Shown one piece after another: positions 23,458 through 31,542 of a DNA stretch of 38,673 nucleotides. A program made the position numbers and the translations under genes. Source of the DNA: TMED23 sp964566055 (GTDB lineage: Bacteria; Pseudomonadota; Alphaproteobacteria; Rhodospirillales; UBA2165); NCBI GenBank assembly GCA_964566055.1, contig CAZMHI010000048.1:1-38673 (forward strand). Reading direction: 5' to 3'. A model generated the notes under the pieces. It did no database searches, was not told where the DNA came from, and saw nothing but the letters and a program-made list of their open reading frames with translations. Numbering within the stretch: the stretch's first letter is position 1; each line of letters begins with the position of its first letter.

Positions 23458-24852
23458 ATTAAGTTTTTTAAAAGCTCGTCCCTGGTTTTTTTTGGCCTGT
23501 CGGTGTTGTTGGCACTGACCTTGCTCCTGATACCGTCGCCTCAAGGCATAGAGCCGGTCATGATGAAAGCCGGCGCGGTGATTGTCCTGGCCATTGGCCT
23601 CTGGGCGACTGCAATTGTGCCGTCCTATTTTGGCTCCCTGATATTTCTCTTCGCGGCCGTGGTATTGGCGGTTGCTCCGCCCAAGGTGGTTTTTTCGGGC
23701 TTCCATGCCGCCGCCATGTGGCTGGTCTTTGGTGGCTTGGTATTTGGCCTAGGGGTCAAGCGAACCGGTCTAGATTCCCGTTTGGTGCGCTCTTTATTGA
23801 CCCATTTTCCGAAGATTTACCTTGGCATGATTTATGGTGTTTTTTGGATCGCCACGTCGCTGGCTTTTATTGTGCCATCGGCGGCAGGGCGGGTGGCTCT
23901 GTTGGTGCCGGTTATGGCAGCTTTGGCGAAGGAACTTGGCTTTAGTGAGGCAAGTAAAGGCCGCACCGGTTTGATCCTGGCGGCATCTCTGGGCACGATG
24001 GTGCCGGCATTTAATATCCTGCCCGCTAATGTGCCGAATATGGCGCTGTATGGCGCCGCCGACAGCATTCTCAATATTCAACTGACCTATGCCGATTATA
24101 TTCTGCTCAATTTTCCGGTGATGGGTGGTTTTGCGCTGGTGGTTTACCCGGCGCTGATTGCAATCTTGTTTAAAGATACCCCGCGCTATCCGGATCACCA
24201 TGAGAAAAGTGTTCTTTGGAGCAGTGATGAGAAAAGATTATTGTTATTTTTAAGTGTCGCCCTGTTGCTCTGGATTACCGATAGTCTGCACGGCGTCTCG
24301 CCCGCTTGGGTCGCTTTGGGTGCCGCAATTTTGTGCCTCTTACCCAGGATCGGCATGTTACCGCCCAGCGTCTTAGGCGGTGAGATCAACTATGGCCCTC
24401 TGCTGTTTTTGGCTGGCGTGATCGGTCTTGGGGCGGTTGCCAATCATGCTGGTCTAGGCGCACTGATAGCCGAAAATCTCATGCAGTTTTTTGAATTTCA
24501 AAAAGACGCCGATTTTCAAAATTACGCCTCGGTCTCACTCACCGGTATTGTGGTCGGTTTGTTCACGACCATGCCGGCCCAGCCTTCCATCATGGTGCCA
24601 ATGGCGGAGGCCTTGGCGCAAGCTACCGGATGGTCCGAGCTCAGCATTATCATGGCGTCGATGACGGCGTGGGGAATTTTTCCTTTTTTTTATCAAACAC
24701 CGCCGGTTGTTGTCGCTGTGGCACTTGGTAATCTCAAAATAGCTGATGTCACTAAGGTATTGATTTGTTACATGATTTTAGGGGTATTGATCATGTTGCC
24801 CCTGCATTTTATGTGGGGCCGGTCACTTGGATTGTTTATGACAATTTCTTGA
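23458..24852 (+). CDS. SLC13/DASS-type permease, probable ATT start
   Basis: This is a divalent anion:sodium symporter-like permease with about 11 helices; the anion (dicarboxylate or sulfate) cannot be told. Repeat motifs appear as FIVPSAAGRVALLVPV (about residue 140) and FTTMPAQPSIMVPMAEAL (about 370). The GTG at 23503 would give 449 residues but would cut the first membrane helix in half and has no ribosome binding site. The sequence upstream is open to a TAA at 23443-23445 and contains AGGGGG (23446-23451), six bases before an ATT at 23458. Starting there gives 464 residues with a complete first helix (KFFKSSSLVFFGLS then LLALTLLLIP). ATT is a rare start, so this assignment is uncertain; the gene itself is not. 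Confidence 0.8.
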   Translation: MKFFKSSSLVFFGLSVLLALTLLLIPSPQGIEPVMMKAGAVIVLAIGLWATAIVPSYFGSLIFLFAAVVLAVAPPKVVFSGFHAAAMWLVFGGLVFGLGVKRTGLDSRLVRSLLTHFPKIYLGMIYGVFWIATSLAFIVPSAAGRVALLVPVMAALAKELGFSEASKGRTGLILAASLGTMVPAFNILPANVPNMALYGAADSILNIQLTYADYILLNFPVMGGFALVVYPALIAILFKDTPRYPDHHEKSVLWSSDEKRLLLFLSVALLLWITDSLHGVSPAWVALGAAILCLLPRIGMLPPSVLGGEINYGPLLFLAGVIGLGAVANHAGLGALIAENLMQFFEFQKDADFQNYASVSLTGIVVGLFTTMPAQPSIMVPMAEALAQATGWSELSIIMASMTAWGIFPFFYQTPPVVVAVALGNLKIADVTKVLICYMILGVLIMLPLHFMWGRSLGLFMTIS

Positions 24853-24953
24853 TACCTGATTTTTTGGGTGCCTATTGTATCAAAACTGAACTCAGCCTAA
24901 GATCACACTATAAGAATTATAATATTTAACTTAATGCAAATGGGAGGAATGCG

Positions 24954-26042
24954 ATGAATACCAAATCACTTGTGATGGCGGTTGGCGCGGCGGGGCTCAT
25001 CCTGACCGGTGGTTCAGCTGTTTCAAACGCCGGTTTTTACGACGGTAAAACGGTTACAGTTATTGTCAATGCCGGCGCCGGCGGCGGACTTACCCGGGCG
25101 TCCCGGGTCTTTACGGGTCATATGCAAAAGCACCTCGGCAGTGGTGCTAAAATGATCATCAAAAATATTCCCGGCGGTGCCGGCGTTAAAGGCCTGAACT
25201 TCCTGGCCGAAAAAGCCAAGCCCAACGGCATGACCGTTGTTTGGGGCCCGCCGCAACAGATGGCGGTTTTGGTGGGTTCGCCCGGCGTTCGCTACAAGCC
25301 GGAAGAATTTCACATGATCGGCGTTGCCGATACCAGCTTCGTTACGCTGATGCGGTCTGATACCGGCAAGGGTGTAAAAAATGCCAAAGACATGATTAAA
25401 GCCGGTGGCTTGATCGTCGGTGGCCGCGGGCCAAGTTCTGCGTTGGATATTTTTGCCCGCACGCCGTTGCATATCATGGGTATTAAATATCGGTATGTGC
25501 CGGGTTATCGGGCCCAGCCAAAAATGAACGCAGCTTTATTGGCCAAAGAGATCAATTTTCTCAACACTGGCCACCAAGGCTATGTCGCTTTCTATTCAAA
25601 TACGATTTTGAAAGATGGCCGGGGTACGGCGCTTTACTATCATTCGCCGCTCGACAAAAATGGTGAACCGATTCGGCTGAAACGCTATCCCGCCAACATC
25701 AAACATTTTGTCGATTATTATAAAGACACTCATGGTGGCAAAAAACCGTCGGGTCCGTTGTGGGAGGCCTATAAATGGTTTGCCACCTACAGTGCTCGTC
25801 CAATGTCGATCCTGGCGCCAAAAGGCACACCTGCTCCGGCAGTCGCGGCCTTGCGGACAGCCTATGGTAAGACCACTAAAGATCCAGCCTTCCAGGCTGC
25901 TTATCGTAAAATGTTTAAGATGCTGCCGAACTATTTGGTCGGTAAAGATGCTGAATGGTTATTGACGACTTATCAGAATATTTCACCAACGGCTTTGAAA
26001 GGTATGAAAGAACTGGTGAAAAAGCGTAAAAAGAAAAAATAA
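24954..26042 (+). CDS. TctC/Bug-family periplasmic binding protein (TTT type), no partner membrane genes
   Basis: This 362-residue exported protein has a signal peptide (residues 1-26, cleavage near SNA). The mature part has the Bug/TctC features VTVIVNAGAGGGLTRASRVF, IIKNIPGGAGVKGLNFLA and a downstream WGPPQQM substrate-loop region. Family members bind carboxylates such as citrate or other small acids for the TctA/TctB permease, but no TctA or TctB gene is here. It is longer than most (about 320) and ends in a lysine-rich tail (KKRKKKK). The ATG at 24954 follows GGGAGGA. It is downstream of the SLC13 permease by 101 bases, with no terminator evident, and ends at a strong terminator at 26067-26097. 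Confidence 0.85.
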   Translation: MNTKSLVMAVGAAGLILTGGSAVSNAGFYDGKTVTVIVNAGAGGGLTRASRVFTGHMQKHLGSGAKMIIKNIPGGAGVKGLNFLAEKAKPNGMTVVWGPPQQMAVLVGSPGVRYKPEEFHMIGVADTSFVTLMRSDTGKGVKNAKDMIKAGGLIVGGRGPSSALDIFARTPLHIMGIKYRYVPGYRAQPKMNAALLAKEINFLNTGHQGYVAFYSNTILKDGRGTALYYHSPLDKNGEPIRLKRYPANIKHFVDYYKDTHGGKKPSGPLWEAYKWFATYSARPMSILAPKGTPAPAVAALRTAYGKTTKDPAFQAAYRKMFKMLPNYLVGKDAEWLLTTYQNISPTALKGMKELVKKRKKKK

Positions 26043-26066
26043 ATCACACGCTATTTGTGAGTGGAA

Positions 26067-26097
26067 AAGGGTGTCACCGGTGTGGCACCCTTTTTTT
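26067..26097 (+). terminator. intrinsic terminator after the TctC-like gene
   Basis: A 10-base stem AAGGGTGTCA (26067-26076)/TGGCACCCTT (26083-26092) with a 6-base loop and one G-U pair is followed by T residues through 26097. It lies 25 bases after the gene's stop. The next gene is 120 bases away. Confidence 0.9.
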
Positions 26098-26221
26098 AGT
26101 GATTTTACAAACGCTAATAAAACCTTGTTCCTCGAACCTAGAATACCAATCTAACAATCAGGATGATATACAGAAACGCCCCAAAATTTGCTCATAATCT
26201 TGAAATTATAAAACAGAATCA

Positions 26222-27481
26222 ATGAGTTCAGATAATCTAAATGTGCTGGCAATTGTCGATAGGCCGGAACGAAGGGACCTTGTCCAATCGCTTCTGAGCG
26301 ACACGGAGAGTCCATTTTCGATCGATATTATTGATAGCTATGATCAAGCCATGTCAACTGCTGGCAGTGGCGGCCGGGATATATTTATCGTCGATAAGCA
26401 TTTCCAGGATGATCGTGGTCTAGAGGTTGTGTGGGAATTAGCCAGTCAGGATGCCGACACACCAACTATCCTTATCAATAAATTTGATACCAGAGATGAT
26501 TTGTCGGAGGCGGTAAATCTCGGTGCCTCATCTTTTGCGGTGTGGGATCAGCTCGATAGCCGGTATCTCGAACGCCTTATTCATCTTTCGATTGACCGCA
26601 AAGCCTATGAAGGCAGTTTACGCCAGGATCAGAATGACTTGATCATGCAGGTTATGGATCTGCAGGACTCGCGGGAACGCTTTGAAGCGCAAAGCGCCGA
26701 ATATGTTCAGATGGCGGAAGAACTCGCGATGGCTCAGGAGAAGCTTGAAAAAACTTTTGCCGAGGTTTCAGAAAGCAAATCCCAATTGGAACAATTGAAT
26801 CAGGAAAAAGATAAATTTTTCTCCATCATTGCCCATGATCTCAAAAGCCCGTTTACGTCGCTGTTGGGATTGACCCAGATAATGGCCAATGGGGCGGGAA
26901 AGATGGATGCCGAAGCCCTCGCCAATTCCGCTCAAATGGTCAATGGTTCCGCCAAAAATGTATATCGTCTGTTGGAGAATTTGCTGGAATGGGCGCGGCT
27001 GCAAATGGATCAGGTAAAGTTCGACGCCCAGCCCGTCGAGGTGGCTGAACTGGTGGCGGAAAGCCTGGCCCCGCTGCAAGCGGTCGCCAATGAGAAAGGT
27101 GTGAAACTTGAAAATACCGTGGCTGAAATTACGGCATTATGTGATCGCGGTATGATTGATACGGTTATTCGCAATTTCGTCAATAATGCCATCAAGTTTA
27201 CCGATACGGGCGGGACGATAATAGTAACGGCCGAAAAATTTGAAGATCGTATGAAACTTGCCATCACCGATAGCGGCGTCGGTATGGATCAGACTCAAAT
27301 TGATAATTTATTTAGTTTAGGCTCGGGGAAATCCACCAATGGTACGGCGGGCGAAAAAGGCACCGGGCTTGGTTTGTTGCTGTGTAAAGATTTTGTCGCC
27401 ATGCATGACAGCGAAATTGATGTCCAAAGCGCACCCGGCAAAGGCTCAACTTTCAGTTTTTCATTGGCGCTGAGTTCCTAG
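26222..27481 (+). CDS. receiver-like / histidine kinase hybrid (PAS-less)
   Basis: This 419-residue sensor kinase has an N-terminal receiver-like domain (1-125) with a candidate phospho-acceptor D58 (DIFIVDKHF). Its switch Thr and the Lys that normally follow are replaced (N at ILINKF, W at FAVWDQ), so phosphotransfer may be lost. A coiled coil covers about 130-195. The kinase core has the H-box H205 (FFSIIAHDLKSPF), N-box (FVNNAIKFTD, about 319-328), DSGVGMD and GTGLGLLLC. There is no transmembrane segment, so it is a cytoplasmic sensor. No cognate response regulator lies next to it. The ATG at 26222 has no strong ribosome binding site. It converges on the thioesterase gene, with one base between stops. 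Confidence 0.88.
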   Translation: MSSDNLNVLAIVDRPERRDLVQSLLSDTESPFSIDIIDSYDQAMSTAGSGGRDIFIVDKHFQDDRGLEVVWELASQDADTPTILINKFDTRDDLSEAVNLGASSFAVWDQLDSRYLERLIHLSIDRKAYEGSLRQDQNDLIMQVMDLQDSRERFEAQSAEYVQMAEELAMAQEKLEKTFAEVSESKSQLEQLNQEKDKFFSIIAHDLKSPFTSLLGLTQIMANGAGKMDAEALANSAQMVNGSAKNVYRLLENLLEWARLQMDQVKFDAQPVEVAELVAESLAPLQAVANEKGVKLENTVAEITALCDRGMIDTVIRNFVNNAIKFTDTGGTIIVTAEKFEDRMKLAITDSGVGMDQTQIDNLFSLGSGKSTNGTAGEKGTGLGLLLCKDFVAMHDSEIDVQSAPGKGSTFSFSLALSS

Positions 27482-27482
27482 C

Positions 27483-27926
27483 TCACTCGCTCCCGGCAAC
27501 AAGTGGTTCAATTTTCGCCCGGATGTCCTCAGGCATAGGCGCTGATTGGCGTTTCTGCATATCGAAAAAAACTTCAACAGTTGTTTGACTGGCGCAATGC
27601 ACGCCCGTATCCGCATTGTACATGCGTTGTTCATGGGCCACGCTTTTAGTGCCGATTTTGGTCCAGGCGCCCTTGATGACGACGGGAAAGCCAGCCGTAA
27701 TTTCGTTTACAAAATCAATGGAGATATTGGCAACGACTGCTCCCATACCATCTTTGATGAGGTCGCTTTGTTTGATGCCGGCATGGCCCCACATCTGAAA
27801 ACCGCCATCGTCAAAAAAATTAGCGTAAAAACGCACGTTTAAATGGCCGTAGTGATCACAATGTTGAGGCAGCACAATACACCGGTAGGTGACGAATGAA
27901 TTTGGCCAATCGGGTATTTCCGGCAT
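27483..27926 (-). CDS. hotdog-fold acyl-CoA thioesterase
   Basis: This 147-residue protein of the 4-hydroxybenzoyl-CoA thioesterase-like hotdog family has the typical HCDHYGHLNVRFYANFFDD start. Its active-site acid (D24 or nearby, in CDHYGHLN) is followed by the central helix. It should hydrolyse an acyl- or aroyl-CoA; the acyl chain is unknown. It is 11 bases downstream of the small membrane protein gene and in the same leftward run as dapE and dapD, so probably cotranscribed. Its stop is one base from that of the histidine kinase gene. Confidence 0.85.
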   Translation of the reverse strand: MPEIPDWPNSFVTYRCIVLPQHCDHYGHLNVRFYANFFDDGGFQMWGHAGIKQSDLIKDGMGAVVANISIDFVNEITAGFPVVIKGAWTKIGTKSVAHEQRMYNADTGVHCASQTTVEVFFDMQKRQSAPMPEDIRAKIEPLVAGSE

Positions 27927-27937
27927 GGAACGTTCCT

Positions 27938-28513
27938 TTATGATACGCGCAGCATTCCTTGGGTAATGGTATTGATAAATATGCTAAGCGCAAGATCAAC
28001 CGTGACCAAGCCGGCGGCCAGTAAATTCGAAATTTCAAGCGCGGTACGGGTCACGAACCAGGTGTATAGCAAGACCAGTCCAAGCAAGATAAGTCCAACA
28101 AATGTTGAGCCCACGCCCTGCACAAGATGGGCCTCGACCAGCAGAGCAAAGGGTAAATAAAGCAGATTTTGTATCACCGAAGCCCAATTGTAGGCGACGA
28201 TATAGCGGATATAGCGCTCGCCGATACCAAGAATGTCGGTGAGGTGAAACAATAGTAACGGGAAGGCTACCCAACTAACGACATAGGCAATGGTTTCAAC
28301 AGCGGTAAATCGCAAAACCGGTACCGATGTTTCGTTGACGTGATAGCGGACAGTCAGCAGCATGATAAAGAGCGGCGCGATTAAGATGGCAGCCGTAAAT
28401 GAGCGCCAGAACCCTTCCTCTGTGGCGTTAAAGAAAGCCATGCCGCCGGTATCGCCACGCGCCAAACGCAAGGTACCGTAAAGTGATCTGATAATTTCAC
28501 CTAAAGGGGCCAT
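27938..28513 (-). CDS. small integral membrane protein, unknown function
   Basis: This 191-residue protein has about five hydrophobic helices (roughly residues 36-53, 68-90, 105-122, 130-152 and 155-178) and no signal peptide or recognisable motif. I do not recognise the family, though the length and helix pattern suggest a Yip1-like or unnamed alphaproteobacterial membrane protein. It lies four bases after the dapE stop and 11 bases before the thioesterase gene, so it is part of the dapD-dapE transcript. Function not assigned. Confidence 0.75.
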   Translation of the reverse strand: MAPLGEIIRSLYGTLRLARGDTGGMAFFNATEEGFWRSFTAAILIAPLFIMLLTVRYHVNETSVPVLRFTAVETIAYVVSWVAFPLLLFHLTDILGIGERYIRYIVAYNWASVIQNLLYLPFALLVEAHLVQGVGSTFVGLILLGLVLLYTWFVTRTALEISNLLAAGLVTVDLALSIFINTITQGMLRVS

Positions 28514-28517
28514 TGGG

Positions 28518-29675
28518 TTAACTGCTTTTTCCGAAAAAGCGTTCCAGTACGGCAGTGTAGATATCGGTCAGCGCCGCCATATCCGTCACTGCGACGCATT
28601 CATTAGATTTGTGCATGGTCTGTCCGATCAGGCCGAACTCAGCGACGGGACAATAATCCTTGATAAAGCGTGCATCGGAGGTGCCGCCTGTGGTGCTTAG
28701 CTCAGGCGCAGTCCCGGTGACCGCTTGCACGGCATCGGCAATAATTTCACTAAGTGGTCCGGGCGGGGTTAGAAAGCTTTCGCCGGAGACATAGATATCC
28801 AACTCGTACTCGCCGCCAATGGCATCAAGTTTTTCCCTCAGCCAACTATCAAGCGTCGCTGAAGTGTGGAGATCATTATAGCGGATGTTAAAAACAGCGG
28901 TCGCTTTGCCGGGGATGACATTGGTCGCTGGATTGCCGACATCGATTGTCGAGATCTGCAAAGTCGAGGCTTGAAAATGATCGGTGCCGTCATCCATCGG
29001 CTCAGAGGTTAGAACCTCCAGCATGTTTACCAAACGGTGGACAGGGTTATCGGCCAAATGCGGATAGGCGGTATGACCCTGCACACCATGAACCGTGAGG
29101 GTGCCGTTAAGACTGCCGCGGCGGCCGATCTTAATCATCTCGCCCAGTTCCGTTGGATTGGTGGGCTCGCCGACCAGACAGGCATCAAGCACTTCGCCTT
29201 CGGCTTTCGCCCATTCCAGCAGCTTGCGGGTACCGTTGATGGCCGGGCCTTCTTCGTCACCGGTGATCAGAAAGGAAATCGAGCCTTCAAAATCATTGCC
29301 GTGATTTTCGATAAACCGCGAGGTGGCTTCGGTAAAACAGGCGATGGCGGTTTTCATATCGGAGGCACCCCGCCCGTAAAGCACACCGTCTTTCACTTCG
29401 GCGCTAAAGGGGTCATCATTCCAGCTCTCCGGGTCACCGACCGGCACTACATCAGTGTGACCGGCGAAACAGAAATTTGGCGAAGCTGAGCCAAGCCGGG
29501 CATAAAGATTGCTCACATCCGGCGTGTTGTCTTCGGAGAAAGTTTGGCTGTGACAGATAAAGCCGAGACCTGCCAGGGCATCTTGCAACACCTTTTGCGC
29601 GCCACCGTCTTCCGGTGTCACGCTCGGGCACGCAATCATGGCGCGGGCTAAATCTAGAGCATCTATTCTGGCCAC
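28518..29675 (-). CDS. dapE: succinyl-diaminopimelate desuccinylase
   Basis: This M20-family zinc peptidase removes succinate from N-succinyl-LL-2,6-diaminopimelate in lysine and peptidoglycan synthesis. The 385-residue length is normal. Metal and catalytic residues are present: H73 (AGHTDVVPVG), D106 (GRGASDMK) and D140-E141-E142 (GDEEGPA). The start is GTG at 29675, nine bases after the dapD stop, so coupling is likely. It is followed in the same run by a membrane protein and a thioesterase. Confidence 0.96.
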   Translation of the reverse strand: MARIDALDLARAMIACPSVTPEDGGAQKVLQDALAGLGFICHSQTFSEDNTPDVSNLYARLGSASPNFCFAGHTDVVPVGDPESWNDDPFSAEVKDGVLYGRGASDMKTAIACFTEATSRFIENHGNDFEGSISFLITGDEEGPAINGTRKLLEWAKAEGEVLDACLVGEPTNPTELGEMIKIGRRGSLNGTLTVHGVQGHTAYPHLADNPVHRLVNMLEVLTSEPMDDGTDHFQASTLQISTIDVGNPATNVIPGKATAVFNIRYNDLHTSATLDSWLREKLDAIGGEYELDIYVSGESFLTPPGPLSEIIADAVQAVTGTAPELSTTGGTSDARFIKDYCPVAEFGLIGQTMHKSNECVAVTDMAALTDIYTAVLERFFGKSS

Positions 29676-29684
29676 AGCAGTTAT

Positions 29685-30536
29685 TTAGTCTCTCAGCAAC
29701 TCGTTAACGGAAGTTTTGGAGCGGGTCTGTTCATCAACGGTTTTAACAATTACCGCACAATAGAGGCTTGGTCCCGGTGAGCCATCGGGCAAATCTTTAC
29801 CTGGCAAAGAGCCTGGCACCACAACCGAATACGCCGGTACCCGGCCTTGATGAATTTCGCCGCTCGAGCGATCAATAATTTTGGTCGAGGCACCGATAAA
29901 GACGCCCATCGAGAGGACAGCGCCGGTCTCAACAATGACGCCTTCAGCTACTTCTGAGCGCGCGCCAACAAAACAATTGTCTTCAATGATCACCGGATCT
30001 GCCTGCAACGGCTCTAACACGCCGCCAATGCCGGCGCCGCCGGAGATATGGCAGTTTTGGCCAATTTGAGCGCAGGAACCTACGGTTGCCCAGGTATCGA
30101 TCATGGCGCCTTCGCCGACATAAGCACCGAGATTAACAAAAGACGGCATCAAAACGGCGCCTGGCGCAATATAAGCCGAGCGGCGGACAACGCAATTGGG
30201 CACGGCCCGGAAACCAGCAGCGGAAAATTCAGCGTCGCTCCAGCCGGAAAATTTAGACGGCACTTTATCCCACCAATTCCCGTCTCCCGGACTATTGTTG
30301 ATGGTTTCCATTTCATTGAGGCTGAACGACAACAGCACAGCTTTTTTGAGCCATTGATTAACCTGCCAGCCGGAATTGCTGCCTTCGATTGGCTCGGCGA
30401 CCCGTTCTTTGCCCGAATCCAGCAGATTTAGCGCTGCCTCAACAGCATCACGTATTTCGCCGGTGGTTTCGGTGTTGACACCGTCCCGCGCATCCCAGGC
30501 AGCATCAATGATGCTTTTTAAATTCTGATCACTCAC
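29685..30536 (-). CDS. dapD: tetrahydrodipicolinate N-succinyltransferase
   Basis: It transfers succinyl from succinyl-CoA to tetrahydrodipicolinate, the step before dapE-dependent lysine synthesis. The 283 residues contain the left-handed beta-helix (about 110-240) made of hexapeptide repeats: VVRRSAYIAPGAVLMP, GAYVGEGAMIDTWATVG and ISGGAGIGGVLEP. The N-terminal helical domain occupies 1-100. The start is GTG at 30536, with an AAGG about ten bases before it. It is followed directly by dapE; together they cover two consecutive steps. Confidence 0.96.
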   Translation of the reverse strand: MSDQNLKSIIDAAWDARDGVNTETTGEIRDAVEAALNLLDSGKERVAEPIEGSNSGWQVNQWLKKAVLLSFSLNEMETINNSPGDGNWWDKVPSKFSGWSDAEFSAAGFRAVPNCVVRRSAYIAPGAVLMPSFVNLGAYVGEGAMIDTWATVGSCAQIGQNCHISGGAGIGGVLEPLQADPVIIEDNCFVGARSEVAEGVIVETGAVLSMGVFIGASTKIIDRSSGEIHQGRVPAYSVVVPGSLPGKDLPDGSPGPSLYCAVIVKTVDEQTRSKTSVNELLRD

Positions 30537-30621
30537 GTCAAATATACCTTTTAATATTCTCTAAGAAGGTCCGGAATGTGGTGGCAAAGGCCCCGAAAGT
30601 CAATGGGGTAGGCAAGGTTTG

Positions 30622-31296
30622 TCAGTGCCCGGCGACGTCGGCAAGCCATTGTGACAGATTGTCGGTGGTGAAATCGGGATCGGCATTTTCGGCTTCGCCG
30701 TGTGCCCAGGGCCGGCCCGTTTGCACCCAGACGGTTTTCATGCCGAGCTCGGCTGCTGGTACCAGATTGCGCGCGATATCTTCGACCATCACCGCACCCG
30801 CCGGATCAATGTCATATTTCTCGACAAATTTTTCATAGACGGCTGGGTCGGGTTTCGGAATATAGCCCGCATCAACAATGTCAAAAACATCTTCCATATG
30901 ATGCGCAATACCGAGGCGCTCCAGCACGCGGCCGGCATATTTTGTCGCTGCATTGGTAAAGACAATTTTACGGCCAGGCAAAGCAGCCAGAGCTTTTATC
31001 ATGATTTCATCGATTTCAATGGGCGAAAAATCTATTTCGTGGACATAATCCAGATAGGGTCCAGGGTCCATATCATGACAATTCATCATGCCGCGCAAGG
31101 TCGTGCCATGTTCCCGGAAGAAACTCTTTTGCACTTTATAAGCTTCGGCGGCGGAGATGTTTAAAAAATCAGCGACATAAAGGCACATCCGCCGGTCAAT
31201 TTGATCAAACAAATTGGCGGAGACATGGTAGAGCGTATTGTCGAGATCAAAAATCCAGGTCTCAATATCACGCAGGTCTGAAGGGTGTTTAGGCAT
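30622..31296 (-). CDS. pyrimidine 5'-nucleotidase (HAD superfamily)
   Basis: This 224-residue HAD-type phosphatase is of the SDT1/pyrimidine 5'-nucleotidase group. The nucleophile motif DLDNTLY carries D17 and D19. The second motif FTNAATKYA (about 112-120) and the Mg-binding VMVEDIARNL (about 169-178) are present. It probably dephosphorylates UMP/CMP-type nucleotides; substrate not proven. In other alphaproteobacteria this gene typically lies between argB and dapD; here two cyclic-di-GMP genes lie between it and argB. Confidence 0.87.
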   Translation of the reverse strand: MPKHPSDLRDIETWIFDLDNTLYHVSANLFDQIDRRMCLYVADFLNISAAEAYKVQKSFFREHGTTLRGMMNCHDMDPGPYLDYVHEIDFSPIEIDEIMIKALAALPGRKIVFTNAATKYAGRVLERLGIAHHMEDVFDIVDAGYIPKPDPAVYEKFVEKYDIDPAGAVMVEDIARNLVPAAELGMKTVWVQTGRPWAHGEAENADPDFTTDNLSQWLADVAGH

Positions 31297-31542
31297 AAAC
31301 AGGAATATCGTAAATTTTTACAGGTAATCCCAGGCAAATTATTAAAGGACATCATAATTTTTTTTCAAAATGCGTTGGAAAGCCTTCAATTCTACTTACT
31401 TGTCATATATGAGGGAAAATATCAATTTTAGAATCAGTATAAAGTGAGTATAATAAATTGCCCCAATTATTAAGTGTAAACGAGGCTAGGCCGGGTAGAA
31501 GGAATTTAGAGTTTTTCTAGATGAAATCCCCGTTTTATAAAG

